Below are positions 49,663 through 57,754 of a stretch of 64,000 nt of DNA, piece by piece. Made by a program: the position numbers and the translations under genes. Source of the DNA: Chryseobacterium aahli. Its GTDB lineage: Bacteria > Bacteroidota > Bacteroidia > Flavobacteriales > Weeksellaceae. The notes under the pieces were generated by a model that was not told where the DNA came from, did not search any database, and worked only from the letters and a program-made list of their open reading frames with translations. The stretch is from the NCBI RefSeq assembly GCF_022699665.1, contig NZ_JALDNB010000011.1, positions 124,001 to 188,000 of the forward strand, in the 5' to 3' direction. Every line of letters starts with the position of its first letter. The stretch's first letter is position 1.

Positions 49663-52167
49663 ATGATAAAAAGAATCGCCTTAATTATTTCTTGCTTGTT
49701 CTTGCAAATGCTTTTTTCTCAAAAATCAAATCCTATATATTATGATAAAGATTGGGAGGTCACGACAAAAGCAAATGCTTCTTTTTATCGACTAATGCCT
49801 TTAAAACAAATCGGTGAATTGGTTTTGCTTCAGGATTTTTATATCAACGGAACTCAGCGGTTTGAAGGCTACACTTTGAATGATAATCAAAATGCATATG
49901 TTGGCGATATTATTTGGTACGACGAAAACGGAAATGATGAAAATTTTAAGCAATATCGAAACGATACTAAAAACCTTACCTTATTATATTATCATCCGAA
50001 TGGGAAAGTCAGAAAAAAGGTTCAGTATAAAAATGGGGTAAAAGATGGTGAAGCTATAATCTATAGTACAGACGGAGCTGTTTTAATGAAAGGAATTTAC
50101 GTAAAAGGAAAACCTGAAAACGGAAGTTTTGAAAAAGTGAAAAACAATGAAGACTATGATTATAGTGAAAAGGTTGAAGAAATTTCTATGTCTGAAACCG
50201 GAACTCACCATAATGAAGAGGGTGTTAAAGTTCCACCACCGCCTCAGGTTCCGTTAAAAACAACTGAAGCTGCTCCGCAGACTATTGAGCTTTTGGAGCC
50301 GATGGATGAAGAAAATGTTTCAAAAAAAATAAAAAACAGAAAAATAGTTACTGAAAAAATATTTTGGGTAAACTCTAAACAACTCGCTCAAGAAAGAGTT
50401 TTTGCCATTGATAGAGGTTATTTTAAATCTATCGAACAGAAAAATTACGACAAGTCGGGAAAATTAATTCAATTTTTGAATGAAGCCAACTTTTACGATT
50501 ACGGAAGTGATATTACAAATGGATTGGATTATGAGTATTATCTCCAAAATAATTTTGCAACGGAAGTTAAAACCATTATAAAATATGTTGGTAAATTAAG
50601 ATCAGGGAAGAATTTGTTATATTTTCCAAACGGAAAAATAGCAACAGAAACTTTGTATAAAGAAGGCTGGAAAGATGGAGAAGAAATTGATTATACCGAA
50701 GATGGAAAAATAAAAAGCAAAAGAATTTATAAAAAAAATAAGCCTTTCCAAGGGAATTTTGATGAAAATGTAGCTGCGTTTGTGGTGAATTTAAATTATG
50801 TAAATGGTGTAAAAGAAGGTGAAGCGATTGCTGTAGATGAAGAAAAACAAATTGTTGCCAAAGGTGTTTATAAAAACGGAAAACCCTTTAACGGAACTTT
50901 TATTGAAAGAAAAGACGAACGTTCTGATAATTATGAATTGATCAATGTTGTAAACTTCAAAAAAACCGGATTACAAAAAGTTTTCAATTACAGATTGGAA
51001 AATTTAGAGAAAACCTACACCATTAAAGATGATAAATTGAACGGAATGACCACTTTCTATGATGACGGAAAAGTGGTAGGTACTTTAGAATATAAAAATG
51101 ATGAGCCTTACAACGGAACTTTGGTAGAAAGTGGGAAAACTTCAGTTTTCAAAAACGGAAAGATTACAGAAGAAACTTATTTTGAAGATTCATATAATAA
51201 GGACAATATTCAAAAGCAAAAACTGTATGAAAACGGAATTCTCGTAAAGGTTAAAGATTTTTCTTTTGATATTTCAGAAAAGCCACAAAGTTCTTATGAA
51301 GGTATTTTTAAAAATGGAAAACCTTATTCCGGATATTTTGAAACTGAGGATAACAGGGAATTTAAGCAAGTCAATTATTTTGAAAACGGAATTCTGAAAT
51401 TTCAATATTCAAACGATTATCTGAAAAACATGGATAATTTCAGACATCAGTCTTATGATATTAAATCTACTTATAAAGACGGAAAAATATACGATGGCAT
51501 AGAATATAAACTTGATGAAAAACAATTTATCTCAAGATATTGGAAGGGTGGAGTTTTACAAAGTTTCGACTGGGATTTGTTTGCGATGCATTATTTTAAC
51601 AGGATTCATTTTGAGCTGAAAAACAACAATATTGAGATCAATGACATGCAAGGCAAAAAAACCGCTGTGGTTAGTATTGATATTTCTAAAAACGGATTTA
51701 ATAAACAGCTTTCGATCGATGGTAAATTGTTTGACGATACAAGGAAAAGTTATTTAGAGGGAAAATACAAAGAACGTGTTATTCTTTATTATGAAGAAAA
51801 CGGAAAAATAATTTCCAAAATGATGAATACATTGGATGAATACATCGAGCCAAGCGAAGGAAATGAGTTATTTTATAAAGTCTATGTGACTGTAAATGAA
51901 TCAGCTAATATTGAGGAGAACTTTAATGAGTTATCAGAAAAAATCTTCAATAATAAATTCCTAGATGAGACAGGTGAGAACCGTATTATTACTGGTGTTC
52001 AATCTGATGCTGAAGGAAAACCAAAAGACGGTATTCTAATTACTCCTACACAAAATAACACATATACTCTACAGCTGTATATGAATAGATCATTGATCAA
52101 AACGGTAGAAAAAGTAATTTTCGATAAAGTAAAAGAGGAACTGGAAAAATTGGAGAAGATCAATTAA
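49663..52167 (+). CDS. Exported MORN/YwqK-type repeat protein
   Basis: Exported protein of 834 residues with signal peptide MIKRIALIISCLFLQMLFSQ. Most of it is a series of MORN_2/YwqK-like repeats of the form YxNGKxxxxxxYKxGxxDGE, for example YYHPNGKVRKKVQYKNGVKD near 107, YFPNGKIATETLYKEGWKDG near 325, YKNGKPFNGTF near 405 and FKNGKPYSGYFE near 550. A low-complexity Pro/Glu/Thr linker lies near residues 180-220. The C-terminal 200 residues have no recognised repeat. Relatives are often labelled antitoxins, but no toxin is nearby and nothing here supports that role. Function unknown. Confidence 0.82.
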   Translation: MIKRIALIISCLFLQMLFSQKSNPIYYDKDWEVTTKANASFYRLMPLKQIGELVLLQDFYINGTQRFEGYTLNDNQNAYVGDIIWYDENGNDENFKQYRNDTKNLTLLYYHPNGKVRKKVQYKNGVKDGEAIIYSTDGAVLMKGIYVKGKPENGSFEKVKNNEDYDYSEKVEEISMSETGTHHNEEGVKVPPPPQVPLKTTEAAPQTIELLEPMDEENVSKKIKNRKIVTEKIFWVNSKQLAQERVFAIDRGYFKSIEQKNYDKSGKLIQFLNEANFYDYGSDITNGLDYEYYLQNNFATEVKTIIKYVGKLRSGKNLLYFPNGKIATETLYKEGWKDGEEIDYTEDGKIKSKRIYKKNKPFQGNFDENVAAFVVNLNYVNGVKEGEAIAVDEEKQIVAKGVYKNGKPFNGTFIERKDERSDNYELINVVNFKKTGLQKVFNYRLENLEKTYTIKDDKLNGMTTFYDDGKVVGTLEYKNDEPYNGTLVESGKTSVFKNGKITEETYFEDSYNKDNIQKQKLYENGILVKVKDFSFDISEKPQSSYEGIFKNGKPYSGYFETEDNREFKQVNYFENGILKFQYSNDYLKNMDNFRHQSYDIKSTYKDGKIYDGIEYKLDEKQFISRYWKGGVLQSFDWDLFAMHYFNRIHFELKNNNIEINDMQGKKTAVVSIDISKNGFNKQLSIDGKLFDDTRKSYLEGKYKERVILYYEENGKIISKMMNTLDEYIEPSEGNELFYKVYVTVNESANIEENFNELSEKIFNNKFLDETGENRIITGVQSDAEGKPKDGILITPTQNNTYTLQLYMNRSLIKTVEKVIFDKVKEELEKLEKIN

Positions 52168-52327
52168 TTTAAAGTTTCCTGCTAAAATCTTTGAATTGAG
52201 ATGATTTTTTTTAATTAGAATGCTATCTTAACGAATCTTAATCAAGAATCAATCTATTGATTTCTAAATTATTATAAAGCGTTTGTTTTTAAAACCTTAA
52301 TGCTGAAAAAAAATAATTTTGAACAAT

Positions 52328-52378
52328 ATGAATAAAACTTATTCTAGTTTTCTTTCTAATTATGGTCGTAAATATTAA
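52328..52378 (+). CDS. Possible 16-residue micro-ORF
   Basis: ATG at 52328 opens a frame for MNKTYSSFLSNYGRKY and stops at TAA 52378. It starts 6 bases after the -7-like TAATTTTG, which would make it nearly leaderless. No ribosome binding site is visible and no family is recognised. It could equally be the 5' end of a non-coding RNA. Confidence 0.2.
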   Translation: MNKTYSSFLSNYGRKY

Positions 52379-52401
52379 TTTTAAAACGTTTAAAAATTTA
52401 G

Positions 52402-52444
52402 TTTAAAAGATAATCGACTGGTTTAAAGTGGATTATCTTTTAAA
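52402..52444 (+). repeat. Perfect 14-bp inverted repeat upstream of the DUF6909-like gene
   Basis: TTTAAAAGATAATC and GATTATCTTTTAAA are perfect reverse complements separated by 15 bases, 45 bases before the ATG at 52490. It could be a weak terminator, an operator or a 5' leader hairpin. Confidence 0.65.
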
Positions 52445-52489
52445 TAAATTTTTCGTAACTTAGCAGACTTTTTATAAAAAATTTAATAT

Positions 52490-54181
52490 ATGACAAATTC
52501 TAGAGCAAGAGAAACTACCGAGGCAATTGAAAGACTATACATTTCTATGAGACACCTGTTTTATAGAGGTTTTTTCAAGCCAAGCGGAGTTTCCGGAGAA
52601 AGCATTAGAAGTTTGTTGAAAACGATCAATCCCGAAATTTACGGTACCATGAGCGTTCCAAGCAAGTTGGAGCTTGATGGTTTGATGTATGTTTTAGACA
52701 GACTTCCGGAAGGAATAGAAGAATGCGCTTTCATTCATCTTACATCAGACGAAGGTTTTGATAAAGGGAGTTTCGAGCCAATTGTTCCTAAAAAGAGAAG
52801 AAGAAACTGTTACCGAATCGACGAACATCAGATGAACATCGAGGTTCTTTTGGGGCGTTCAGAAATCTATGATATTCTTACGCATTTAACGTTCTTATTT
52901 ATAGAAGCAGATAAAATTCGTAATCTCGCATTTATTCAGGATGAAAACTGGAAGCCGACACGTGCTTTCAAAATCATTGAAGAAGTGGTAAAAGGCGAGA
53001 AAAAATTCAGCAGAAGGGAAAAAGAAGTGGCATTGATTCATCTTTCTTCTTTAATAGGAAGAACTTTTGATGAAACTTTAAATGCTTACAATACTTTCGG
53101 GGATGATGAAAATCCGGACAGATTATTCAAAATCATTTACCATTTAGGAAAAGTGAGTCTGGAAGATGCTAAGCAAAGCCGTGAGAGAGAAATTTACTTC
53201 AGTGCAATTTTAAAGGAAAGAGTAGGACACCATTATTTTGGCGAAAAATGGGCTCAAAAAGTGAAAGAGGTTTTATTTGAAAATGACCTTCACATGCGTC
53301 CGTTACACATTATTTCGGCGAATATGCATTCTGTAAAAAATATGCTGTACGGAAATGATGCTTTAAAGAAAAAAGATACCAAAGACGTTGATTATAAACT
53401 CTACGGAGAAATTTCAGATAAAAAAGATCTTCGCGACAAAGTTTCAAAATATGCCTTGGAAGAAGGTTTAGTTTACATTAATGACAAAAGCGGAAGTAAT
53501 ATAGATGTTCAGATTATCGATTTAAGCAAAACCAATCTTAAAAACACTCCTTTCGGTCACTTGAAATATGACGGAGACGACGTGATCATGGTTTTCGATT
53601 ATGCATTTGGCGAACAGGCTTTTGAGGTAATGGATGAATTACTGAGACCTTTCGAGCAGAAAGGAGAGGTGTATATGATGAAAGTGAAATCTGTCTCTAT
53701 CATGGGGAAAGCAGGAATTTTATCAGGTGGAAAAGGTGATATTATGATCCCAACTTCCCACATCTTTGAAGGAACAGCCGATAATTATCCTTTTGAAAAT
53801 GCTTTAAAACTGGATGATTTTAAAGATGATGAATTAAAAGCTTTTGAAGGACCGATGATTACCGTTCTAGGAACTTCGCTTCAGAACAGAGACATTCTTC
53901 AGTATTTTATGAATACTTCATGGAAGGCTATCGGACTTGAAATGGAAGGTGCACATTACCAAAAAGCAATTCAGGTTGCATCAAAAATCAGGCATCACAT
54001 TGCACCCAATCTTTTTGTGAGTTACGCCTATTATGCTTCAGATAATCCTTTGGAAACGGGAGCTACACTATCTTCTGGCGGTTTAGGATTGACAGGTGTG
54101 AAACCGACTTATCTGATTACTTTAAGAATTCTTGAAAAGATTTTACAAAGCGGAAAGAAAGAAATTTCTTCTAAAAAATAA
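52490..54181 (+). CDS. DUF6909-like protein with AMP-nucleosidase-like C-terminal half
   Basis: Cytoplasmic protein of 563 residues. The first 270 are largely helical (ETTEAIERLYISMRHLFYRG ... KFSRREKEVALIHLSSLIG) with no assigned function. The C-terminal half resembles AMP nucleosidase and other nucleoside phosphorylase-fold enzymes: IMVFDYAFGEQAFEVMDELL, SIMGKAGILSGGKGDIMIPT, TVLGTSLQNRDILQYF, AIGLEMEGAHYQKAI and SYAYYASDNPLETGA, where the glutamate of EMEGA and the aspartate of ASDNP match the usual substrate-binding and catalytic positions. The DUF6909 label is from memory, and the activity is inferred. A terminator follows at 54203-54234. Confidence 0.7.
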   Translation: MTNSRARETTEAIERLYISMRHLFYRGFFKPSGVSGESIRSLLKTINPEIYGTMSVPSKLELDGLMYVLDRLPEGIEECAFIHLTSDEGFDKGSFEPIVPKKRRRNCYRIDEHQMNIEVLLGRSEIYDILTHLTFLFIEADKIRNLAFIQDENWKPTRAFKIIEEVVKGEKKFSRREKEVALIHLSSLIGRTFDETLNAYNTFGDDENPDRLFKIIYHLGKVSLEDAKQSREREIYFSAILKERVGHHYFGEKWAQKVKEVLFENDLHMRPLHIISANMHSVKNMLYGNDALKKKDTKDVDYKLYGEISDKKDLRDKVSKYALEEGLVYINDKSGSNIDVQIIDLSKTNLKNTPFGHLKYDGDDVIMVFDYAFGEQAFEVMDELLRPFEQKGEVYMMKVKSVSIMGKAGILSGGKGDIMIPTSHIFEGTADNYPFENALKLDDFKDDELKAFEGPMITVLGTSLQNRDILQYFMNTSWKAIGLEMEGAHYQKAIQVASKIRHHIAPNLFVSYAYYASDNPLETGATLSSGGLGLTGVKPTYLITLRILEKILQSGKKEISSKK

Positions 54182-54202
54182 TTTAGTTTTAAATTAAATA
54201 TC

Positions 54203-54234
54203 AACCTCAAGTGTTTTTGCATTTGAGGTTTTTG
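54203..54234 (+). terminator. Terminator of the DUF6909-like gene
   Basis: Stem AACCTCAA / TTGAGGTT with a 12-base loop and T-rich tract, 21 bases after the stop codon. Confidence 0.7.
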
Positions 54235-54238
54235 TTTC

Positions 54239-54278
54239 AACACAAATAGCGCAAATGTTTTTCACGAATAACACGAAT
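54239..54278 (+). repeat. Direct repeat upstream of the DinB-like gene
   Basis: Begins AACACAAATAGCGCAAATG and ends TTCACGAATAACACGAAT. It is nearly identical to 54889-54928 on the other side of the DinB-like gene. Related CACGAAT repeats recur in flavobacterial intergenic DNA. Confidence 0.7.
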
Positions 54279-54317
54279 AATTGTGTCATTTGTTAAAATT
54301 TATTAGTGTCATTTGTG

Positions 54318-54390
54318 CTTGGAAATTTTACAGATTCTTATGCGTATTCATCTGTGAAAATTTTGTGAGATCTGTGGGAAACTCAAAAAA
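54318..54390 (+). repeat. Dispersed intergenic repeat with partial dyad
   Basis: Contains TTTTACAGATTCTTATGCG and, 30 bases on, GAGATCTGTGGGAAAC. Both blocks recur in 55630-55690 (TTTTCACAGATTCTTATACG and GTGATCTGCGGGAAAT), and the second block resembles 33913-33930. Confidence 0.6.
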
Positions 54391-54422
54391 ATATTATCTT
54401 TAAATTTATTAAAACTAAACAA

Positions 54423-54899
54423 ATGAGTACAGCCTCACAATTAGCCAAAAGATTCAGAGAAGTAATGCTCGATGGTTTGTGGATTGCCAATACCAACTTT
54501 AAAGGTCAGCTTTCAGATGTAACCTGGGAACAGGCAACAACGAAAATAGCAGACTTGAACACCATCGCCATGCTCACTTTTCATATTGATTACTATATCG
54601 CAGGAATTATCAATGTTTTTGAAGGTGGAGATTTGGAAATTAAAGATCAATTCAGCTTCGATGTTCCTCCGATTGGATCTCAGCAGCAATGGAAAGCACT
54701 TTTAAATAAATTGTTGAACGATTCTAAAAAGTTTGCGACTTTTTTAGAACAAATTCCCGATTCTCAATTAAATGAGGTTTTTGTCGATGAAAAATACGGA
54801 ACGTATCTAAGGAATATTGACGGAATGATTGAACATGCTTATTATCATTTGGGACAGGTTGCTTTGATTAAAAAAATGATTTTGCTTAAACACAAATAG
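54423..54899 (+). CDS. DinB-fold (DUF1572-like) protein
   Basis: Cytoplasmic protein of 158 residues that appears to have the DinB four-helix fold. Three histidines in the usual metal-binding positions are seen: H54 in MLTFHIDYYIAG, and two in MIEHAYYHLGQVALIKK near residues 137 and 141. Members bind a metal, and some are thiol transferases or stress proteins; the specific reaction is unknown. The final codons KHK-stop lie in the 40-bp direct repeat (54889-54928), so the repeat supplies the gene's 3' end. Confidence 0.8.
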   Translation: MSTASQLAKRFREVMLDGLWIANTNFKGQLSDVTWEQATTKIADLNTIAMLTFHIDYYIAGIINVFEGGDLEIKDQFSFDVPPIGSQQQWKALLNKLLNDSKKFATFLEQIPDSQLNEVFVDEKYGTYLRNIDGMIEHAYYHLGQVALIKKMILLKHK

Positions 54900-54928
54900 C
54901 ACAAATAGTTTTTCACGAATAAACCGAA
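54889..54928 (+). repeat. Direct repeat at the 3' end of the DinB-like gene
   Basis: Begins AACACAAATAGCACAAATAG and ends TTCACGAATAAACCGAAT. It is the partner of 54239-54278 and contains the DinB-like stop codon. Confidence 0.7.
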
Positions 54929-54935
54929 TATATTT

Positions 54936-55580
54936 CTACTCAATGTAAACTACTAATTCTGTTACTTTTTTAAGATCAACGTTTTGTAATTCTGGGTTGT
55001 AATTTAGCTCGTCAATAATCATAATATCACCAGATTTCATATTGTAAATCTTTTCCTTAACTGATTGATTAAATTCATTTCCATAATTAACCATTGGTTC
55101 TTCATCATTAATTTGATAGCGGAATTTACCTGCCTTTCCTAATTTCATAACAAATTGAGGAATGAAATACTCTATTGTAGAAGTGGCAAGTTCTTCCTTT
55201 GATAAAGTAATTTTTCCTGTTTTGTTTTTGATACTTGCGAAAGGTTTTCCAATATTTAATATTCGAAATTCTCTTTTTTCAACTGTTTCTTTACCTTTAA
55301 TAAAACTAATAATTTTGATTTGCAATGTATTGCCTGTGGCAGGAATAATGTAATATTTATTTTCTCGCTCTTTATAAACTCCTGGTCCGTTTACTTTAAT
55401 ACTATCCGATTTGGGAAAATAAATTGTCAGACGATTTTTTATGCCTCTGTATACAATATTTAACTCTTCGTTTTCTATGATGGATTTATTGCTTGAATCT
55501 TCTGAAGACGAAATGTGCTTTGTAGGCGTGCAACAAATGCAGACAAAGAAAATTAGTAGGTAATGAATAAATTTTTTCAA
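54936..55580 (-). CDS. Small lipoprotein with GldM-like beta domains
   Basis: Predicted lipoprotein of 214 residues with signal MKKFIHYLLIFFVCICC and cysteines at the cleavage point. The mature part resembles the C-terminal beta domains of the type IX secretion protein GldM: ELNIVYRGIKNRLTIYFPKS, VEKREFRILNIGKPFASI and GKITLSKEEL fit the patterns YxGxxNxxxI and REFRVxxIPxP. It is much shorter than GldM and lacks its membrane segment and coiled coil. Translation appears to start at TTG 55580. A -7 element TATCTTTG is at 55610-55603. Role unknown. Confidence 0.68.
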   Translation of the reverse strand: MKKFIHYLLIFFVCICCTPTKHISSSEDSSNKSIIENEELNIVYRGIKNRLTIYFPKSDSIKVNGPGVYKERENKYYIIPATGNTLQIKIISFIKGKETVEKREFRILNIGKPFASIKNKTGKITLSKEELATSTIEYFIPQFVMKLGKAGKFRYQINDEEPMVNYGNEFNQSVKEKIYNMKSGDIMIIDELNYNPELQNVDLKKVTELVVYIE

Positions 55581-55602
55581 AAGAATAATAGATTATTTTA
55601 CT

Positions 55603-55610
55603 CAAAGATA
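55603..55610 (-). promoter_or_regulatory. -7 promoter element of the GldM-like lipoprotein gene
   Basis: TATCTTTG on the minus strand, 22 bases before TTG 55580. Confidence 0.45.
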
Positions 55611-55616
55611 TAAATT

Positions 55617-55690
55617 TCCTCAAATTCCACGGATTTTCACAGATTCTTATACGCAATCATCTTTGCTAATCTGTGTGATCTGCGGGAAAT
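55617..55690 (+). repeat. Dispersed intergenic repeat between lipoprotein and aminopeptidase genes
   Basis: Contains TTTTCACAGATTCTTATACG and GCTAATCTGTGTGATCTGCGG, matching blocks at 54318-54390 and 33895-33933. The arms CACAGATT and AATCTGTG are complementary, so the unit can fold. Confidence 0.6.
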
Positions 55691-55822
55691 AAAAATTCAC
55701 CAAATATGCGACAGAAAATTTAACCTCATCAATATTAAACAATCAAAAGATACAATCGAACTTGAATATCACATTTGAGCCTCTTTCAAAATTTACTTAC
55801 CTTTAAAAAAATAAAATTTTAA

Positions 55823-57664
55823 ATGAAAAAATCGGTTGCAATCATTTTTGCGTTTATCATTTCACAATTTCAGGCGCAGCAGAATGCTTATTATCAGCAG
55901 GCTGCCCAATATAAGATGGATATTGATGTCAATGCAGAAAAATTTACCTACGAAGGAAATCAGACCCTTAATTATTCCAACAACTCACCGGACGAACTTA
56001 ATGTCGTGTATTTCCATTTGTACTGGAATGCTTTTAAACCCAATTCAATGATGGATCAAAGAGTTGCCGGACAGGGAAAAAACGGGGATTCGAGATTGCA
56101 GAAAGACGGAGTTTCAAGACTGGTATCGATTCCTAAAGACCAGGAAGGTGCACAAAATATTCACTGGATTAAACAAAACGGAAAGAATCTGAAGTTTGAA
56201 ATTCAGGAAACAGTGATGAAGGTTTATTTAAATGAATCTTTAAAGCCTAATTCCAAAACAACTTTTACCATGGAATGGGACGCTATAATCCCTCAGCAAA
56301 TCAGAAGAAGTGGAAGAAACAACCGTGAAGGTGTTGATATGACGATGACCCAATGGTATCCGAAAATCGCAGAGTACGATTATGATGGTTGGGCAACGTT
56401 CGATTATGTGGGAAGAGAATTTCATGCGCCGTTTGCAGATTTTGATGTAACCATTAAAATCAACAAAGATTATGTAATAGGAGCGGGCGGAACGCTTTTG
56501 AATCCTACTGAAGTAAAAGGCTATGATACCTCAGCAAAAATTAAAGCCGATAAAAATAAAGCGACCTGGAAATGGACTGCCAAAAATATGCTCGACTTCG
56601 CATGGGCGGCAGACAAAGATTATTCGGTAGAAAGTTTTGATGTTCCGCAAGGTCCGAAAGTGTTTTTTGTATATCAGAAAAATGACAAAACCAAAGCATG
56701 GGGTGAAGCGCAGCCTTACGTGACGAAATATTTCCAGATTATGAATTCCCGTTTTGGGAAATATGCTTATCCTTCTTATGCTTTCATTCAAGGTGGTGAC
56801 GGCGGTATGGAATACGGAATGTGTACGATGATTTTAGGTGAAGCGAAAAATCTTGAAGATTTAATGGGGCTGATGGTTCACGAAGGTTCTCACTCTTGGT
56901 ATCAGCAAATCCTGGCAACCAATGAACCTCTGAGACCATGGATGGATGAAGGCTTTACAAGCTATGCCGAAAGCATTGTGATGCATCAGCTTTTCCCACC
57001 AAAAGATGAAAGACCGAATCCTTTTGTTGATAAAATAAATGCATACAGAGGAATTGTACAAAAAGGAATTGAAGAGCCGGCAGTTTGGTTAGGTGACCAC
57101 CACGACAACGGCACTGCGTACAGTTTTGCAAGTTATGTGAAAGGTGAATTGTATCTGGTGCAGTTAGGCTACATCGTTGGTGAGCAGAATTTAGAAAAAA
57201 TCATGACCGAATATTTCAAAGAGTGGAGCATGAAACATCCTACCGACAGAGATTTCCTTCATATTGCACAGAAAGTTTCGGGGATGGATCTGAAATGGTT
57301 TCATCATTACTGGATCAACACCACAAAAACCATCGACTACGGAATTAAAGACATCAAGTACGATGCAAAATCTACAACGATCACGTTGTTGAACAATGGT
57401 CAGATTCCGATGCCTATTGATTTTTCTGTAATGACGACAAATAAGAAAATCATTACCTACTACATTCCGATGAACATGACCCACACCTGGAAACAGAAAG
57501 ACGGTTACGGCGATTTTACCACAGAAAAATACTGGCCTTGGACGCAGAAAGAATATACACTAACGATTCCTTACACCAAATCTCAACTGTCACTTTTAGG
57601 AATAGATTTCAGCCAGAGAATGGCGGATGTAAATCCTGAGAACAATTTTGTTGAAGTGAAATAG
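55823..57664 (+). CDS. Exported M1-family aminopeptidase
   Basis: Exported zinc aminopeptidase of 613 residues with signal peptide MKKSVAIIFAFIISQFQAQQ. The zinc site is H353, H357 and E376 (HEGSH then DEGFTSYAES), with the substrate-binding exopeptidase motif GGMEYG at 327-332. An N-terminal beta domain (YEGNQTLNYSNNSPDELNVV) precedes it. The protein ends without a T9SS-type tail. Monocistronic, ending in a strong hairpin terminator. Confidence 0.95.
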   Translation: MKKSVAIIFAFIISQFQAQQNAYYQQAAQYKMDIDVNAEKFTYEGNQTLNYSNNSPDELNVVYFHLYWNAFKPNSMMDQRVAGQGKNGDSRLQKDGVSRLVSIPKDQEGAQNIHWIKQNGKNLKFEIQETVMKVYLNESLKPNSKTTFTMEWDAIIPQQIRRSGRNNREGVDMTMTQWYPKIAEYDYDGWATFDYVGREFHAPFADFDVTIKINKDYVIGAGGTLLNPTEVKGYDTSAKIKADKNKATWKWTAKNMLDFAWAADKDYSVESFDVPQGPKVFFVYQKNDKTKAWGEAQPYVTKYFQIMNSRFGKYAYPSYAFIQGGDGGMEYGMCTMILGEAKNLEDLMGLMVHEGSHSWYQQILATNEPLRPWMDEGFTSYAESIVMHQLFPPKDERPNPFVDKINAYRGIVQKGIEEPAVWLGDHHDNGTAYSFASYVKGELYLVQLGYIVGEQNLEKIMTEYFKEWSMKHPTDRDFLHIAQKVSGMDLKWFHHYWINTTKTIDYGIKDIKYDAKSTTITLLNNGQIPMPIDFSVMTTNKKIITYYIPMNMTHTWKQKDGYGDFTTEKYWPWTQKEYTLTIPYTKSQLSLLGIDFSQRMADVNPENNFVEVK

Positions 57665-57682
57665 TTTAGTTTAAATAAATTA

Positions 57683-57721
57683 AATAATCCCCGAAGAGTT
57701 TATTCTTCGGGGATTATTTTT
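57683..57721. terminator. Terminator after the M1 aminopeptidase and tailspike-like gene 1
   Basis: Stem AATAATCCCCGAAGA / TCTTCGGGGATTATT, nearly perfect, with T-runs on both sides. Two further copies lie at 59886 and 62067. The stem is followed by T on both strands, so it can serve the aminopeptidase and the convergent tailspike-like gene. Confidence 0.85.
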
Positions 57722-57754
57722 AGATATATTCAAGAAAGAATCAGGTTAAAATTA

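Larger units (their letters stand above)
52168..52489. other. Intergenic region with possible small transcription unit
   Basis: These 322 bases contain a -7 match TAATTTTG (52314-52321), a 16-codon open frame (52328-52378) and a perfect 14-bp inverted repeat (52402-52444). No larger reading frame is present. Confidence 0.5.

Noticed and set aside
49663..52167. Toxin-antitoxin system
   Set aside because: Proteins with YwqK-type repeats are often labelled antitoxins, but this one is exported, very long and has no partner toxin gene.
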